Below, piece by piece: positions 45,207 through 55,163 of a DNA stretch of 64,000 bases. The position numbers were made by a program, and so were the translations under genes. This DNA is from Strigamia acuminata (taxonomy: Eukaryota; Arthropoda; Chilopoda; Geophilomorpha; Linotaeniidae). Under the pieces are notes generated by a model, which was given only the letters and a program-made list of their open reading frames with translations, had not been told where the DNA came from and did not search any database. The DNA is taken from assembly GCA_949358305.1 (NCBI GenBank), contig OX442324.1:8963601-9027600 (forward strand). Direction: 5' to 3'. Positions within the stretch are counted from its first letter, which is position 1. Every line of letters begins with the position of its first letter.

Positions 45207-45616
45207 GCCCCCCCCTTTAATTTTTTCGGTCTCTCGAAAAACAATGAATTGTTCTAACTAACGCATCTCCTTTTACATAAAAAATTTTCAAATCATAAAC
45301 ACAATTTTACAATTTTTTGAGAATCTCTTTTCATCATCCTTATTTTTACAAAAATATAATTTAACACACTTTTCAATGTTTATAAATGTCGTAATCACTT
45401 TTTATTACACTTTTACATTGGAAACAATTTTCAAAGTTTAAAATTAAATAAAACTAACACTTTTCAACAATGATAACACTTTTTGGTTTTTTGTTTTATA
45501 TTACTTTTTTTCAGTTTTCAATTTTCTATAAAAAAATAAAAACATACACACAAAAAAAAATGTTCAAAGTTCGTGTTGATTTTACACTTATTCACTTAAA
45601 GAAGTTAAAGTTCACT

Positions 45617-46990
45617 TCACTCTCCTCCCTCCGCTTGATCCTTCTTATCTTCTTCTTTGATCAACTCGAATGGGAGAATTTCACGGTTCGCAATCTCGTA
45701 GATAAAACGTAGGCGTAACTCACACGGCTCCCCAAACTGCATCAGGTCACGATCTTCAACGTATCGTCTGATGAAATAGAGTACAGTTGGGCCGCAGCTG
45801 TCGTTGTCCAATTGGTGCATACGTGGTGGGTCCCAACGTATGAACTTGTTTGGAAATGTCACTCCTGCGCCTACCAATGAATATCTTAAAGATTCCCATT
45901 TCGGATATGTAAGTTCTATTGGTCCGCTTGGATCGTAAAGCACGTATTGGGTTGGCTTTTTTCGCCAATCCACTATGAAAAGCTGCCAATGCTCTTCAAT
46001 AGGAACTGGGAACACCCAAATCTTCTTTTGAGCACATGGAAGTCTCTTCATTAGCCAACTGATCGCTTCTCTTCGTTTGGCTGGGTCCACCATTTTGAAG
46101 ACCCAATCAGATTGGAATGGTGCCAATATCGGATATCGCTCTTCTAACAGTTGGAGGTAGTGGTCAACGACGCTGTCATACGTCCAGCTCTGTCGTCCCG
46201 GCGTCAGGTCGCCTAATGCTGCCATTTGGTAGTTCATGACTTCAATCGGCGGACATCCTACGGCGTCGAATGCTAAGTCGTATTTTGGCGCATTACTATA
46301 ATCTAATGCAAGTCCAAGAGCCTGGACCTGTCGTGCAGCGTCCAACTCCACACGGTATACCCGTATAGGAGTGGGAAATACTACACTAGGGTCCTGGAAA
46401 GACTCTCTTCTCGCTAGGGCGATGGCTTTTAGAATGTTTTTTCTTATTTTCGCCTCCTGGATCAGCAAAGCATTCGCCCCTGTTCTCCACAACTGATAGT
46501 CGGGCAATCCCATAATTCCTTTTAATTTCCTGGCTCTAATGGCGTTGACCATATTCCGGTGCTCCATTCGCAAATCATCTAATCGGCGCTTGTTACGATC
46601 GACGGTGCGACGCATTTCTTCCTCTCGGATCTTTTTCGATTGCTCGTCAAACACTTTCTTCTTTTGTGCTTTCTTATGTCGTTTCAATTGTCGATTCTTA
46701 CGACGACGACGTAATAAGCCTTCTTCACCCTTTGTTAATGGTCCTGCATATTTCTTTTTATCTTCCTCCGCCTTCCGTTTTCCTTCTGTAAACGGGCGTG
46801 GGCAGTTAACCAATTCATCCAAAGTTTTGCTTGTGCTGGGCTTATTAGCTAGATAAATTTCCAAGTCATCGCCTTTCTTGAGTTGACGTTCCAAAAGGTC
46901 GCCCACTTGCATCGAGCAAACCGAATCCGCATCACTGTCACTGTCACTACGCACATCCATCCGATCAAATTTGCTTGCCATTTCGTCCAT
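45617..46990 (-). CDS. Third ORF of element B: Ulp1/adenain-type (C48) cysteine protease
   Basis: 457 residues from ATG 46,990. Residues 1-60 are acidic and Ser-rich; 70-155 are strongly basic and probably coiled, with an NLS-like run (RRRRKNRQLKRHKK, 94-107). The C-terminal half has the Ulp1 fold motifs in order: H334 in EEHWQLFIVD, D353 in VLYDPSG, Q393 and C399 in HQLDNDSCGPT. The Q-x5-C and H-to-D spacings match SUMO/NEDD8-type proteases and adenain. All catalytic residues are present and the frame is intact. It occupies the env position, but has no signal peptide or membrane segment. An AG acceptor eight bases before the ATG suggests a spliced subgenomic mRNA. It may cut isopeptide-linked SUMO-like modifiers or process particle proteins; which is unknown. 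Element A lacks it. Confidence 0.85.
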   Translation of the reverse strand: MDEMASKFDRMDVRSDSDSDADSVCSMQVGDLLERQLKKGDDLEIYLANKPSTSKTLDELVNCPRPFTEGKRKAEEDKKKYAGPLTKGEEGLLRRRRKNRQLKRHKKAQKKKVFDEQSKKIREEEMRRTVDRNKRRLDDLRMEHRNMVNAIRARKLKGIMGLPDYQLWRTGANALLIQEAKIRKNILKAIALARRESFQDPSVVFPTPIRVYRVELDAARQVQALGLALDYSNAPKYDLAFDAVGCPPIEVMNYQMAALGDLTPGRQSWTYDSVVDHYLQLLEERYPILAPFQSDWVFKMVDPAKRREAISWLMKRLPCAQKKIWVFPVPIEEHWQLFIVDWRKKPTQYVLYDPSGPIELTYPKWESLRYSLVGAGVTFPNKFIRWDPPRMHQLDNDSCGPTVLYFIRRYVEDRDLMQFGEPCELRLRFIYEIANREILPFELIKEEDKKDQAEGGE

Positions 46991-47406
46991 TCGGATTCCT
47001 AATATATTATTTGAAAAGAAAATAAAATAAATTAATTCATTAATTCAAATTTTTCACAAAATTATTCCAATTTCCATTCATTATTTCATTTAACATTTCA
47101 TGTTGTACTAATTTACACTAAATTCAACAATTTTTCAACTAATTAGTCACTTGCTAATGTATGCACACACTAAATTTCATTTCGAAGTTTTAACACAATT
47201 ATTTAAGCCTAAATCTCCATTTCGCGATGTTATTTTTCACAAAATTTGCGATAGATTTGTTTCGTTTTTAAGCTATTTGTCCGCCAAATTCGTTCAAAAT
47301 TTCACTCTCTTCACTTACGGAATCACACACAAATCAACTGCTGCTATTATTAATGCTTTAGGTTTTCCTTGAGTCACTCAGTAAACCTGGTTCGTCTCAG
47401 AAAACC
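46991..47406 (-). promoter_or_regulatory. Pol-ORF3 spacer with a 3' splice site
   Basis: 416 bp of AT-rich DNA between the pol stop and ORF3. On the minus strand TTTTATTTTCTTTTC, then ATATTAG, ends at 46,999, followed by GAATCCGAATGG with the ORF3 ATG. The donor was not located; by analogy with env messages it should lie in the leader or early gag. Confidence 0.55.
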
Positions 47407-50400
47407 TTAACACAATCCACGATAGTCACGACGAGCCTGTTTGCGAAGGCGACGTGACCGGAAACTCTCGATTTCAGGTGGCGACGCGTCATCGACTGCG
47501 TCAGCGACACCTGTCGGCGGTTTTCGCAATTGATTTTCTTCGTTTTTCCGTTCGTCTTCGTTTTGCCATCTTTCCATAATTTCTTTCGGTCCATAGAGCG
47601 CTTTTAATCGCTCTTTTTCGCTTGGAATTGGGAAATTTGACGTTTTTATTGCATTTTCTTCAGGTTCAAAGAGTGTTTTTAACGAAATTTGATCGTCATC
47701 GCTAATGAATCGTTCTTTAGCGATTGGAATTGGCGAAATCGACGTGTTTTCTTCAATTTCTTGTTGTTTTTCACTTTGTGTTGCAATTTCATCAGCAAAT
47801 GTGACTTTTTTAGCTGTTAATTCTTCTAATATTTCCGCTGGAATTTCTTCTCTGGGTTTATACGGTTTTAATCGTTCAACGTTAACAATATTTGTTTTCT
47901 TTCCATTTGAGCTTCTAATTTCGTAGTCATTTGGCGCGGTTCTTCTTACTATTTCGTATGGGCCTGAGAATTGTGGTAGGAGTTTTTCACTTAACCCAAC
48001 TTTTCTATTGGGTGTTTTGAGATAAACTAATTCTCCTGGGTCAAATTCCACATGAACTCGGCCTTGATCGAATCTTTTTCTGCTTTTTTCTCCTTGCCAT
48101 TCCAATCTTTCATTTGCTATTTTCCTAGCTTCTCTGATGAATTTCGAGGTTCGCAAGGTGAATTCTTTCTGAGGTAAGTTGAGGTTTACGTCCACGTTCA
48201 AATCGACTTCATATCCTTTCAAAAGATAATAAGGTGTATATCCTGTCGTTTCATGCACACCGGTATTATATGAGAAAAGCAAAAATGGCAAAAAATCATC
48301 CCAGTCCCTCTGGTCCTTATCAACATAAATCTGCAACATTTTTGCAAACGTCGCATTAAATCTTTCTGTAAGGCCATTGGTCCTTGGATGGTACCCTGAA
48401 GTAGTTTTGTGTAGGGCTTTAAACATATTTGATACTTCTTCTACCATTTTGTTTCTGTATTCTGTGCCTTTATCGCTCAGGATTTCTCTCGGACTACCTT
48501 CCTTCAACATTAACTCATAAAGCAAAGTTCTAGCTGCTTCCAACGCTGTTGATGCTGGAGCTGCTCTAGCAATCACTGTCCGCGACAAATAATCTGTCAT
48601 AACGAAAACATACTTGTTGCCCTTGTCGGAGGTCGGAAAACTTCCCAATGTATCGATTCCAATCCTCTCGAAAGGCTTAGATATTGTAGACCACGGCTGC
48701 ATTAAACCTTTTGGCGCTGTTGTCATTGATTTCGAGCTCGCGCAATGTGGACAAGAAAGTACGTAATTTCTAACGTCTTTATATATCCGGGGCCAGAAGA
48801 ATCTTGTTCTCATTCTCTTCCATGTTTTGTTTAGGCCCAAGTGAGCACCCGTCAGTCTGTCATGCATTTCTTCAAGAACTGCAGTTTTCAAATGCTGCGG
48901 AACATATAACAGATTTACTTCCGTGTCTAGGGAATTCAAAGAATTTTTCTTCCTAAACAACACATTGTCGAGAAGGACGAACTGCTTTAGAGGACGTCTT
49001 CTCTTCTTCGGAAGCTGCTCTACTTGATTCATTGCGGTGATCAATTCCAGTAGCTTCTTGTCCTTACGCTGCTCAGCAGGAAGGTCGAGCTGTTCGAGTA
49101 AAAGTGAGGGAACTATTTCGTTTTCTTCCTCGCTTAAATCTACTGGAATTCTGCTCAAGGCGTCGGCATCTTTGTGCGCTTTTCCGCTCTTGTGGATCAC
49201 ATCGAAATCAAAGTCTACTAGCTTTAAGCTCCATCTAGCTAGTCTGCCGTTGGGGTTTTTGACTGATTTTAGCCATTGAAGTGCCGAATGGTCTGTAACG
49301 ATCTGGAACTTCTTACCATACAAATAAGGTCGGTACTTTTCAATTCCAAACAGAATGGCCAGACACTCCCTTTCGGTGGCATTGTAATTCTGTTCTGCTT
49401 GGCTGAGAAGTCTGCTGGCATAAGCTATCACATGTTCTTGTTTGTTTATCTTCTGTTTCAACACTGCTCCAAGACCATATGCGCTCGCGTCAGTCGATAC
49501 CATGAAGGGTTCTTCAAAATTAGGGTGAGCTAAAACTGGCACGGTTACTAGGGCGGTCCTTAATGTTTTAAAGGCCTTATCATGAGGTGGGCCCCAATCG
49601 AATTTCTCGTCCTTCTTCGTCAAATTGACTAAGGGCTTGGATATGTCCGCAAAACCTGGAATGAACTTCCTGTAATACGAACAGAGCCCTATGAATCCTC
49701 GAAGAAGTTTAAGGTTAGTAGGAACTGGAAACTTAGCTACGGATTCCAGATTCCTTGGGTCTGGTGATATACCCTCGGAGTCCACTACATGTCCCAAATA
49801 CTTGATGGTGTTCGTCCCAAATGTGCACTTGCTTAACTTCACCTTTAAGTTAGATTGTCTAAGCTTGTCGAAAACGTTGTCTAGATCTTTCAAATGCTGA
49901 TCAAATGTTTTAGAGAAAATGATAAGATCGTCAATGTACGCTATACAGACTTTGCCCAGGAGGTTGCCTAAAACTTTATTCATTAGCTTTTGAAAAGCTG
50001 CTGGACTATTGCATAATCCCATTCCTAGGACGTTAAACTCAAAATGTCCGCTTGAAGTGGTAAACGCTGTTTTTTCACGATCTTGTTCATCTATTTCGAC
50101 TTGATAATATCCTTGAATAAGATCCATCATGGAGAAGAACTGTGCACCTGCCAGCTGATCTAAAGTGTCATCTATTCTTGGCAATGGGTACACCATTTTC
50201 TTTGTTATCGCATTCAAACGTCTCCAATCAACACAAAATCTCCACTTACCATCTCTTTTCTTTATTAGCAATACAGGCGCGCTCCAGGGACTTTCTGATT
50301 CCCTTATCACTCCCATATCAAGCAATTTCTTTGTTTCCTCTGCTTCGACTTCTTTTTCCTTCATAGAACGACGATACGGTTGCAAATGTATTGGTTCATG

Positions 50401-51336
50401 GTCTCCAGTATCGATTTTATGCTTATCCCCTTGAACTCTTCCCAAATCCTTGTCAGAAACAGCAAATCTGTCTTGATTCTTTTGAAGAAGTTGTCGCATT
50501 TGCTCTTGTTGGTCTTTATTCATTTTGTCTTTTGCTATTGAGGAGTCAAAGTCAAAACAGTGTACCTGTTTTTCATCAAACACCCCAACATCAACCACAT
50601 AATAAGCTTTTGCGATTGCTGACTTCTCCTTCAGAAAGACTGTCTTCTTGGTTGGGTTAGCCACTCAAATGATGCCTTTGCCGTTCTTGAAATCTGTTAA
50701 AGTTTTACAACCAATCACAGCAAATCTATCAGTAACATTATGCAATGGTTGTACAAACATGTCCAATGTTATTGCTTTATTCAAATAGATGGGAACAATG
50801 CATTCGTGCATTGGTGGAATAGTGATGTTTTTCATTACCCTCGCAACATAATTCTGATCAACAAAAGTTTTATTCATTGGAAATGACACTTCCTTTCCAC
50901 TAGTTCGGCCCACAAAGATTTTTTGTTTGTCGTAGTCTAACACACACTTCGCGAACAGCATGAATGGGTCACTTAGCAGTAATTCATAATGAAATCCTTT
51001 AACAATCAGGACCTCGATCCTGTATGTTAATTCACCAATTGTAATGTTCATCTTGGTTTTTCCTATTGGAGTCACAAGTTCTCCGCTTACCCCTTGTAAT
51101 CGTATATTTGGGCTGGGCGGGTATTTCAACTGAAAAGCTTCAGCAAGCTCTTCGCTGATAACGTTGCGTTTTCCTCCAGTGTCCATAACTGCCTTGACTT
51201 CCATGTTGTTCACTATTACTGGAATTTCCAATAGAGATTCTGAAATGTTCATATTGACTACGATTATCTTCTCTCTTCTACTCTTTCTTTTCTTCTTTGG
51301 ATGGTAACATCTTCTTTGTGGCCGACCCACTAGTTT
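47407..51336 (-). pseudogene. pol: Pol of element B, one in-frame TGA
   Basis: Read in -1 relative to gag. The protease (MDTGGKRNVIS) lies near 51,180; TGA at 50,667-50,665 interrupts the frame just after it, in a codon that is Arg (CGA) in element A, suggesting a C-to-T change. Downstream the 1,085-codon frame is complete: RT with AYIDDLIIFS near 49,936, RNase H (STDASAYGLG, TDHSALQWL), integrase HHCC finger, D,D-35-E triad (GIDTLGSFP, LSDKGTEYRN, LTERFNATF) and a GPY/F segment. Apart from this one codon no break is seen. The break would remove RT and integrase unless read through. Confidence 0.93.
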
Positions 51337-52580
51337 TCCTCTTCATGTTGACCTTGTTGTGGGTTCTGCTTAGGATTAGGGTTAGTTTTACCACCCCCTT
51401 GTGTCCTTTTCTTCTTAAACCACCTTTTGTTGTTTGAGTTTCCTCTATTTTCTTGAGATTGTTGCTCCTGTGGCGCTGATGTGTTATGTTCACAACCATA
51501 ACGATGCCAACATCCACATGAACGCGTTGTTGTCGGACTGCTATTTGACCGCTGTCTACCTCTGTTGTATCTACCTCTAAAGTTCTGTCCGCGCTGCGAT
51601 GCTGGAATATACCACTCGCCTTGTATGAATAATGGAACCGATTGTTGTGGCTCTACTGACTCACTTACGAGCTTTTGCTGTTTTAATTTGATATTTTCAG
51701 CTAGTAACTCGGCGTAGCTTACTGGGGATCCCCCTGTTCCAGACAGTATACCTGTTGTCGTAGGGTTCACCTTTTCATCTACTACTTTTTTGAACATTGT
51801 GAGCAGTAGATCCGCTGGTTCTTCTGTTTTGTGACTTTCATACAATTTAAGTCTCTGTTCCATTTCTTCTAACGTCGATGGAAATACTGTTATCATCATC
51901 TTCTGCATTGCAGGCTTCAAACCTTGGTAAACATAATTTATTTTCTGAGTTTCAGTCATTTCTGGTAGAATAAACGCACATTCGGCCAAGACTTTCTTCA
52001 TGAAGGCATCTGCTGTACCCTCTTTGTGTTTCATGAAGTGGAGAGTATTGTAAACATTTTCTTGGCTTCTTCTAAATTTTTTCTTGATCTGTGGTTTCCA
52101 ATCCGTCCATTTCCATGTCGGATTCTTCTTAAGTTGTTCCACAAACCATGCCAATCCATCAGTCTTTAAGGCTAATGCCAAATGTTTTACTCTCTCATCA
52201 TCTGTTCCTATTGTAGCTTCATATGCCACAAGCCATTGGTCGATGTTGCCTTTTTCTGTATCATAAGTGACGACTGGTCGCTTCTGCACTACCAAACTCT
52301 TCAACAAGTCGGTCAATACGTCCGTTGGAGTCTGTGGTGATGCCATCTTTGGAAAACTTGGTTTAATTGGTGTTGGAACTGGTTTAGTCTTTACTGGTGT
52401 AAATGTCTTTATTATTTCTTCTAAACCTTTTTGTGGAATTGATTTTATTAACGGAGTAGCGAAATCCAACTTCTGTAGGATTGATTGAGGTTGAGATCGG
52501 ACTTCTTTATCTTCCTTCTGAGGTTCAGTGTCAGATTCGGATTTAGCGTTTTTACTTTTCCTAGTGGTGATATTCTTCAA
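51330..52580 (-). CDS. gag: Gag of element B
   Basis: The frame is open from about 52,613; the first ATG is at 52,346 (residue 79 of the frame), matching the ATG of element A Gag, so I favour it as the start unless a spliced leader adds the upstream codons. A capsid-like helical region (WLVAYEATIG, WTDWKPQIKKKFRR, MKHKEGTADAFM) is collinear with A. The basic, RG- and Gln-rich tail contains CGCWHRYGCEH, a C-x-C-x5-C-x-H group absent in A that could bind zinc; it is not a standard CCHC knuckle. The stop TAG (51,332-51,330) follows a slippery-like heptamer. Confidence 0.88.
   Translation of the reverse strand: MKNITTRKSKNAKSESDTEPQKEDKEVRSQPQSILQKLDFATPLIKSIPQKGLEEIIKTFTPVKTKPVPTPIKPSFPKMASPQTPTDVLTDLLKSLVVQKRPVVTYDTEKGNIDQWLVAYEATIGTDDERVKHLALALKTDGLAWFVEQLKKNPTWKWTDWKPQIKKKFRRSQENVYNTLHFMKHKEGTADAFMKKVLAECAFILPEMTETQKINYVYQGLKPAMQKMMITVFPSTLEEMEQRLKLYESHKTEEPADLLLTMFKKVVDEKVNPTTTGILSGTGGSPVSYAELLAENIKLKQQKLVSESVEPQQSVPLFIQGEWYIPASQRGQNFRGRYNRGRQRSNSSPTTTRSCGCWHRYGCEHNTSAPQEQQSQENRGNSNNKRWFKKKRTQGGGKTNPNPKQNPQQGQHEEEN
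51333..51339 (-). promoter_or_regulatory. Probable -1 frameshift site GGAAAAC (element B)
   Basis: G GAA AAC in the gag frame sits directly before the TAG. It departs from the strict X XXY YYZ form (the P-site tRNA would re-pair with one G-U), but its position equals that of the canonical heptamer in A, and pol is -1. Confidence 0.6.
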
Positions 52581-52613
52581 ATTTGGCCCAGGTGACTGCA
52601 GATCCTGCAGATC

Positions 52614-53203
52614 CTAAAGGTTATCCAAGTTGAATTGTGACAATTTCACTGGCTTATCCACTCTGAAGCCTTATATTGCACTTTTTATTCACTTCACTAG
52701 CACTAATCTCTTTCTAAACACTGAATACACTAACACGAATTCATTACCTGAAAACTTAAAGTGTTATTAGCATATAATACATAAATATTACACTCAAAAT
52801 TACAAAGAAAATAATCCATCAATAACATTTCAAAACAATTTTTCAATTCCTATAAATTCACAAAATTTCCTGTAAATAAATATCAAAATTAGTATTTATA
52901 CACTATATATTTTATTTATTCTAAATATAACAATTGTAAATCAATTTATTAATCCCTAATAAACAATTAAACCCTATTTTTATTTCCAAAATGCAAATTA
53001 TTTCACACAATGACATTAAATATTCAAGCTGTGACTTCACTTATTTTTACCAACTCTGAGTCATTCAAGATAATTGCTATAAAATCAGCAATTTTCAAGT
53101 TTTTATTTCTAGATTTTTATTAAATTATTTTGACAATTTTTAATCCAATTTTAATGGGATTTTTAAATCTAAACGGGCTACAATCGAGACCGCATCTCCA
53201 CCA
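52614..53203 (-). other. Leader and primer binding site of element B
   Basis: The minus strand reads AC, then TGGTGGAGATGCGGTCTC (53,203-53,186), right after the LTR; TGG fits a tRNA CCA end. The rest of the leader is AT-rich without a long frame. A CTGCAG duplication sits at its gag end. Confidence 0.65.
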
Positions 53204-53205
53204 GT

Positions 53206-53697
53206 TGTTACGTGGCTAAATGGGGATTGATTTAGTCCTACGTGACATGAATTTATCAAGAAAGACACAGAGTTTTATATGTAAACTGCTCTTGGCTTTA
53301 TTGTTCAAAGTCGGACATTTACTAATGTAAATGTTCGGTCATCAGCTCTTATTACATTTGGTTTATTCTTAAAATATAAATCAATCATTTATTAAATCAA
53401 ATAAGTAAATAAGGATGATGCTGTTGTTTTCAATTCAATTCAAGAAGCCTAGTCCTGCCTGACCGTCAACCGGCTGGCAGTAGTAGGTGAAGGTAAAAGT
53501 TTGAGAATCAAAAGAGATCTGAGCTCTCTGGCTTAATCAGCTCACTAAGTAAACTCCTATTCCCCCTATTAACTAAGTTGAACGGTCTGTGCATCTAATT
53601 AGGTGCACAGCGCCGTCTAGTGAGAATTCATTGCATTAAATGCCTAAACAGAGCGAGCAGAGCCAGCCGATACACGGTACGGCTCTACCGCGTAACA
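53206..53697 (-). repeat. 5' LTR of element B (492 bp)
   Basis: Same length as the 3' LTR, with two visible differences (near 53,237 and 53,451). The CTCF-like core lies at 53,623-53,608 on the minus strand. The outer flank ATAT restores the copia D sequence. Confidence 0.95.
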
Positions 53698-54134
53698 ATA
53701 TTAATTGCATATTGTAAATCGGGTCGTGTACGTAATGAGAGAAATGACAGACACCCCAAAAGACTTCTATATGGAATTTGTTCCATATCTGACAATTCTC
53801 TTGCATTTACTGGGCAATCCCCTTTTGTCAATATAACTCCTTGAGCTATTGGGAGAGAAGGAAAAGATTTACAGAACATTCCAAACTTCTCAAGAATCTT
53901 ATTGATGTAGGATGTCTGATGGATATATAGAACTCCGTTAATCTTTTCGAATTCAATACCTAGCAACTTCTTTGTTTCTCCCAACTCAACTAAATTAAAT
54001 ACATGTGCAATTTTTCTTGCCGCTCGATTGATGTTATCAATAGTATTTCCAAAAATAACGATATCGTCAACGTATACTATTAAGACGACACTTTTCCCGA
54101 AAAAATAAACACAATTACACCACTTTAATGGTAT
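53698..54134 (-). pseudogene. Copia D fragment 1: reverse transcriptase
   Basis: An open minus-strand frame from 54,134: KWCNCVYF, IVYVDDIVIFG (copia YVDD), GETKKLLGIEFEKI, YINKILEKF, PYRSLLGCLSFLSLRTRPDLQYAIN, cut by element B. The upstream part is separated by the LTR-like remnant at 54,135. Fragments 1-3 together give a collinear RT-RNase H region. Confidence 0.88.
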
Positions 54135-54456
54135 TGTTACGCGGAGAAAACGTACCGATTAACGGACGGCTCTCTACGCGTAGATTCGGCTAAAATGCAT
54201 TTAATAGTTGCCAAATTTCGTCATTAGATGGCGTTGAGTGGTGACTTAATCATCACCTCGTCATCGAGCGAAAGGATTAGTAAAACGGGGGTAACAGGAG
54301 CTTTCCTGTTAAGCAAATGACCCGACTTAGAACACTTCTCTTCAGGATCAGGTAACGGTATGAGCTCTGACTTTTTGACCCAAGTTTTAACTCAATGTCA
54401 GCCCGATTGTGGCTTGGCTGCGAGGAATTGATTTATTGAACAACTAATTGATTAAC
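54135..54456 (+). repeat. LTR-like remnant U, related to the LTRs of gypsy A and B
   Basis: It starts TGTTACGCGG directly against copia D and shares GTTGCCAAATTTCG, then AGATGGCGTTGA, with the same-order segment of LTR A (near 6,160-6,190). It is cut at 54,457 by miniature element G2; the remainder lies beyond the window. Confidence 0.6.
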
Positions 54457-55163
54457 TAGGCGCATTCGAAAAGTCATTAAAACGAGTGTAAACGTGTTTA
54501 CACTCGTTTTCACACGACATTTACACGAATTAATTCGTGTGAATGTCGTGTAAACTGGTTAAACGGAAACGGCCTGTACGCCACGTTTCCGTTTAAAATC
54601 TCCGTGCAACGAGTTTTCTCGTTGAAATCGGGTCTTGCTGGCAGCCATCTTGGATTTTCGTTAGATCGGTTGGAACGATGTCGATCGCAAGAACAATTTT
54701 TTAGCAGGTATTAGCCGCATTCTTGCGATCGAATGCGGCCGATGTTCGACCGCATTTGTACAATCGAATACGGCCGACGTCCGACCGACGTTCGGCCGCA
54801 TTTGTACAATCGAATGCGGCCGACGTTCGGCCGACGTTCGGCCGCGTTTGTGCGATCTAATGCGGCCGGTGTTCGGCCGCATTTGTGCGATTGAGGCGGC
54901 TGTTCAGCCGATTCCCGTTCGGAAATAAATATTAATAATACAAATAATTAAAATAAATTTACATTTTATAATCATGTTTTTATAATCTCCTGTTTTTTTT
55001 TTAGAGTAAACAACAACAATAATGACTATGGTTATTATTTGGACTAATTTAATATTTACACTTGAATTTACACTACTGAATTTTACACAGAAATTTATTT
55101 TGAAACTCGAAAATTGGGTCGTTTAACTTGAAATTTACACTACCAGTTGCACTGGTCGTTTAG
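54457..55163. mobile_element. Miniature element family G, copy G2, cut by element E
   Basis: A near-identical reverse-complement copy of G1. It begins TAGGCGCATTCGAA and runs to CGTTTAG at 55,163, where LTR E begins; the last ~27 bp of G are missing here and should lie beyond E. Confidence 0.85.

Larger units (their letters stand above)
44715..53697 (-). mobile_element. Ty3/gypsy retrotransposon B with an extra Ulp1-like ORF, nearly intact
   Basis: Two 492-bp LTRs, differing by eye at two positions, flank a minus-strand primer site, gag, pol, a third ORF and a polypurine tract. ATAT flanks both sides (44,711-44,714 and 53,698-53,701), within copia D. The only clear lesion is one TGA in pol. 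The very similar LTRs indicate a recent insertion. Pol is closely related to element A. Confidence 0.95.

Noticed and set aside
45617-46990. ORF3 of element B as an env gene
   Set aside because: No signal peptide, transmembrane segment or glycosylation-rich ectodomain; a Ulp1 catalytic set is present instead.
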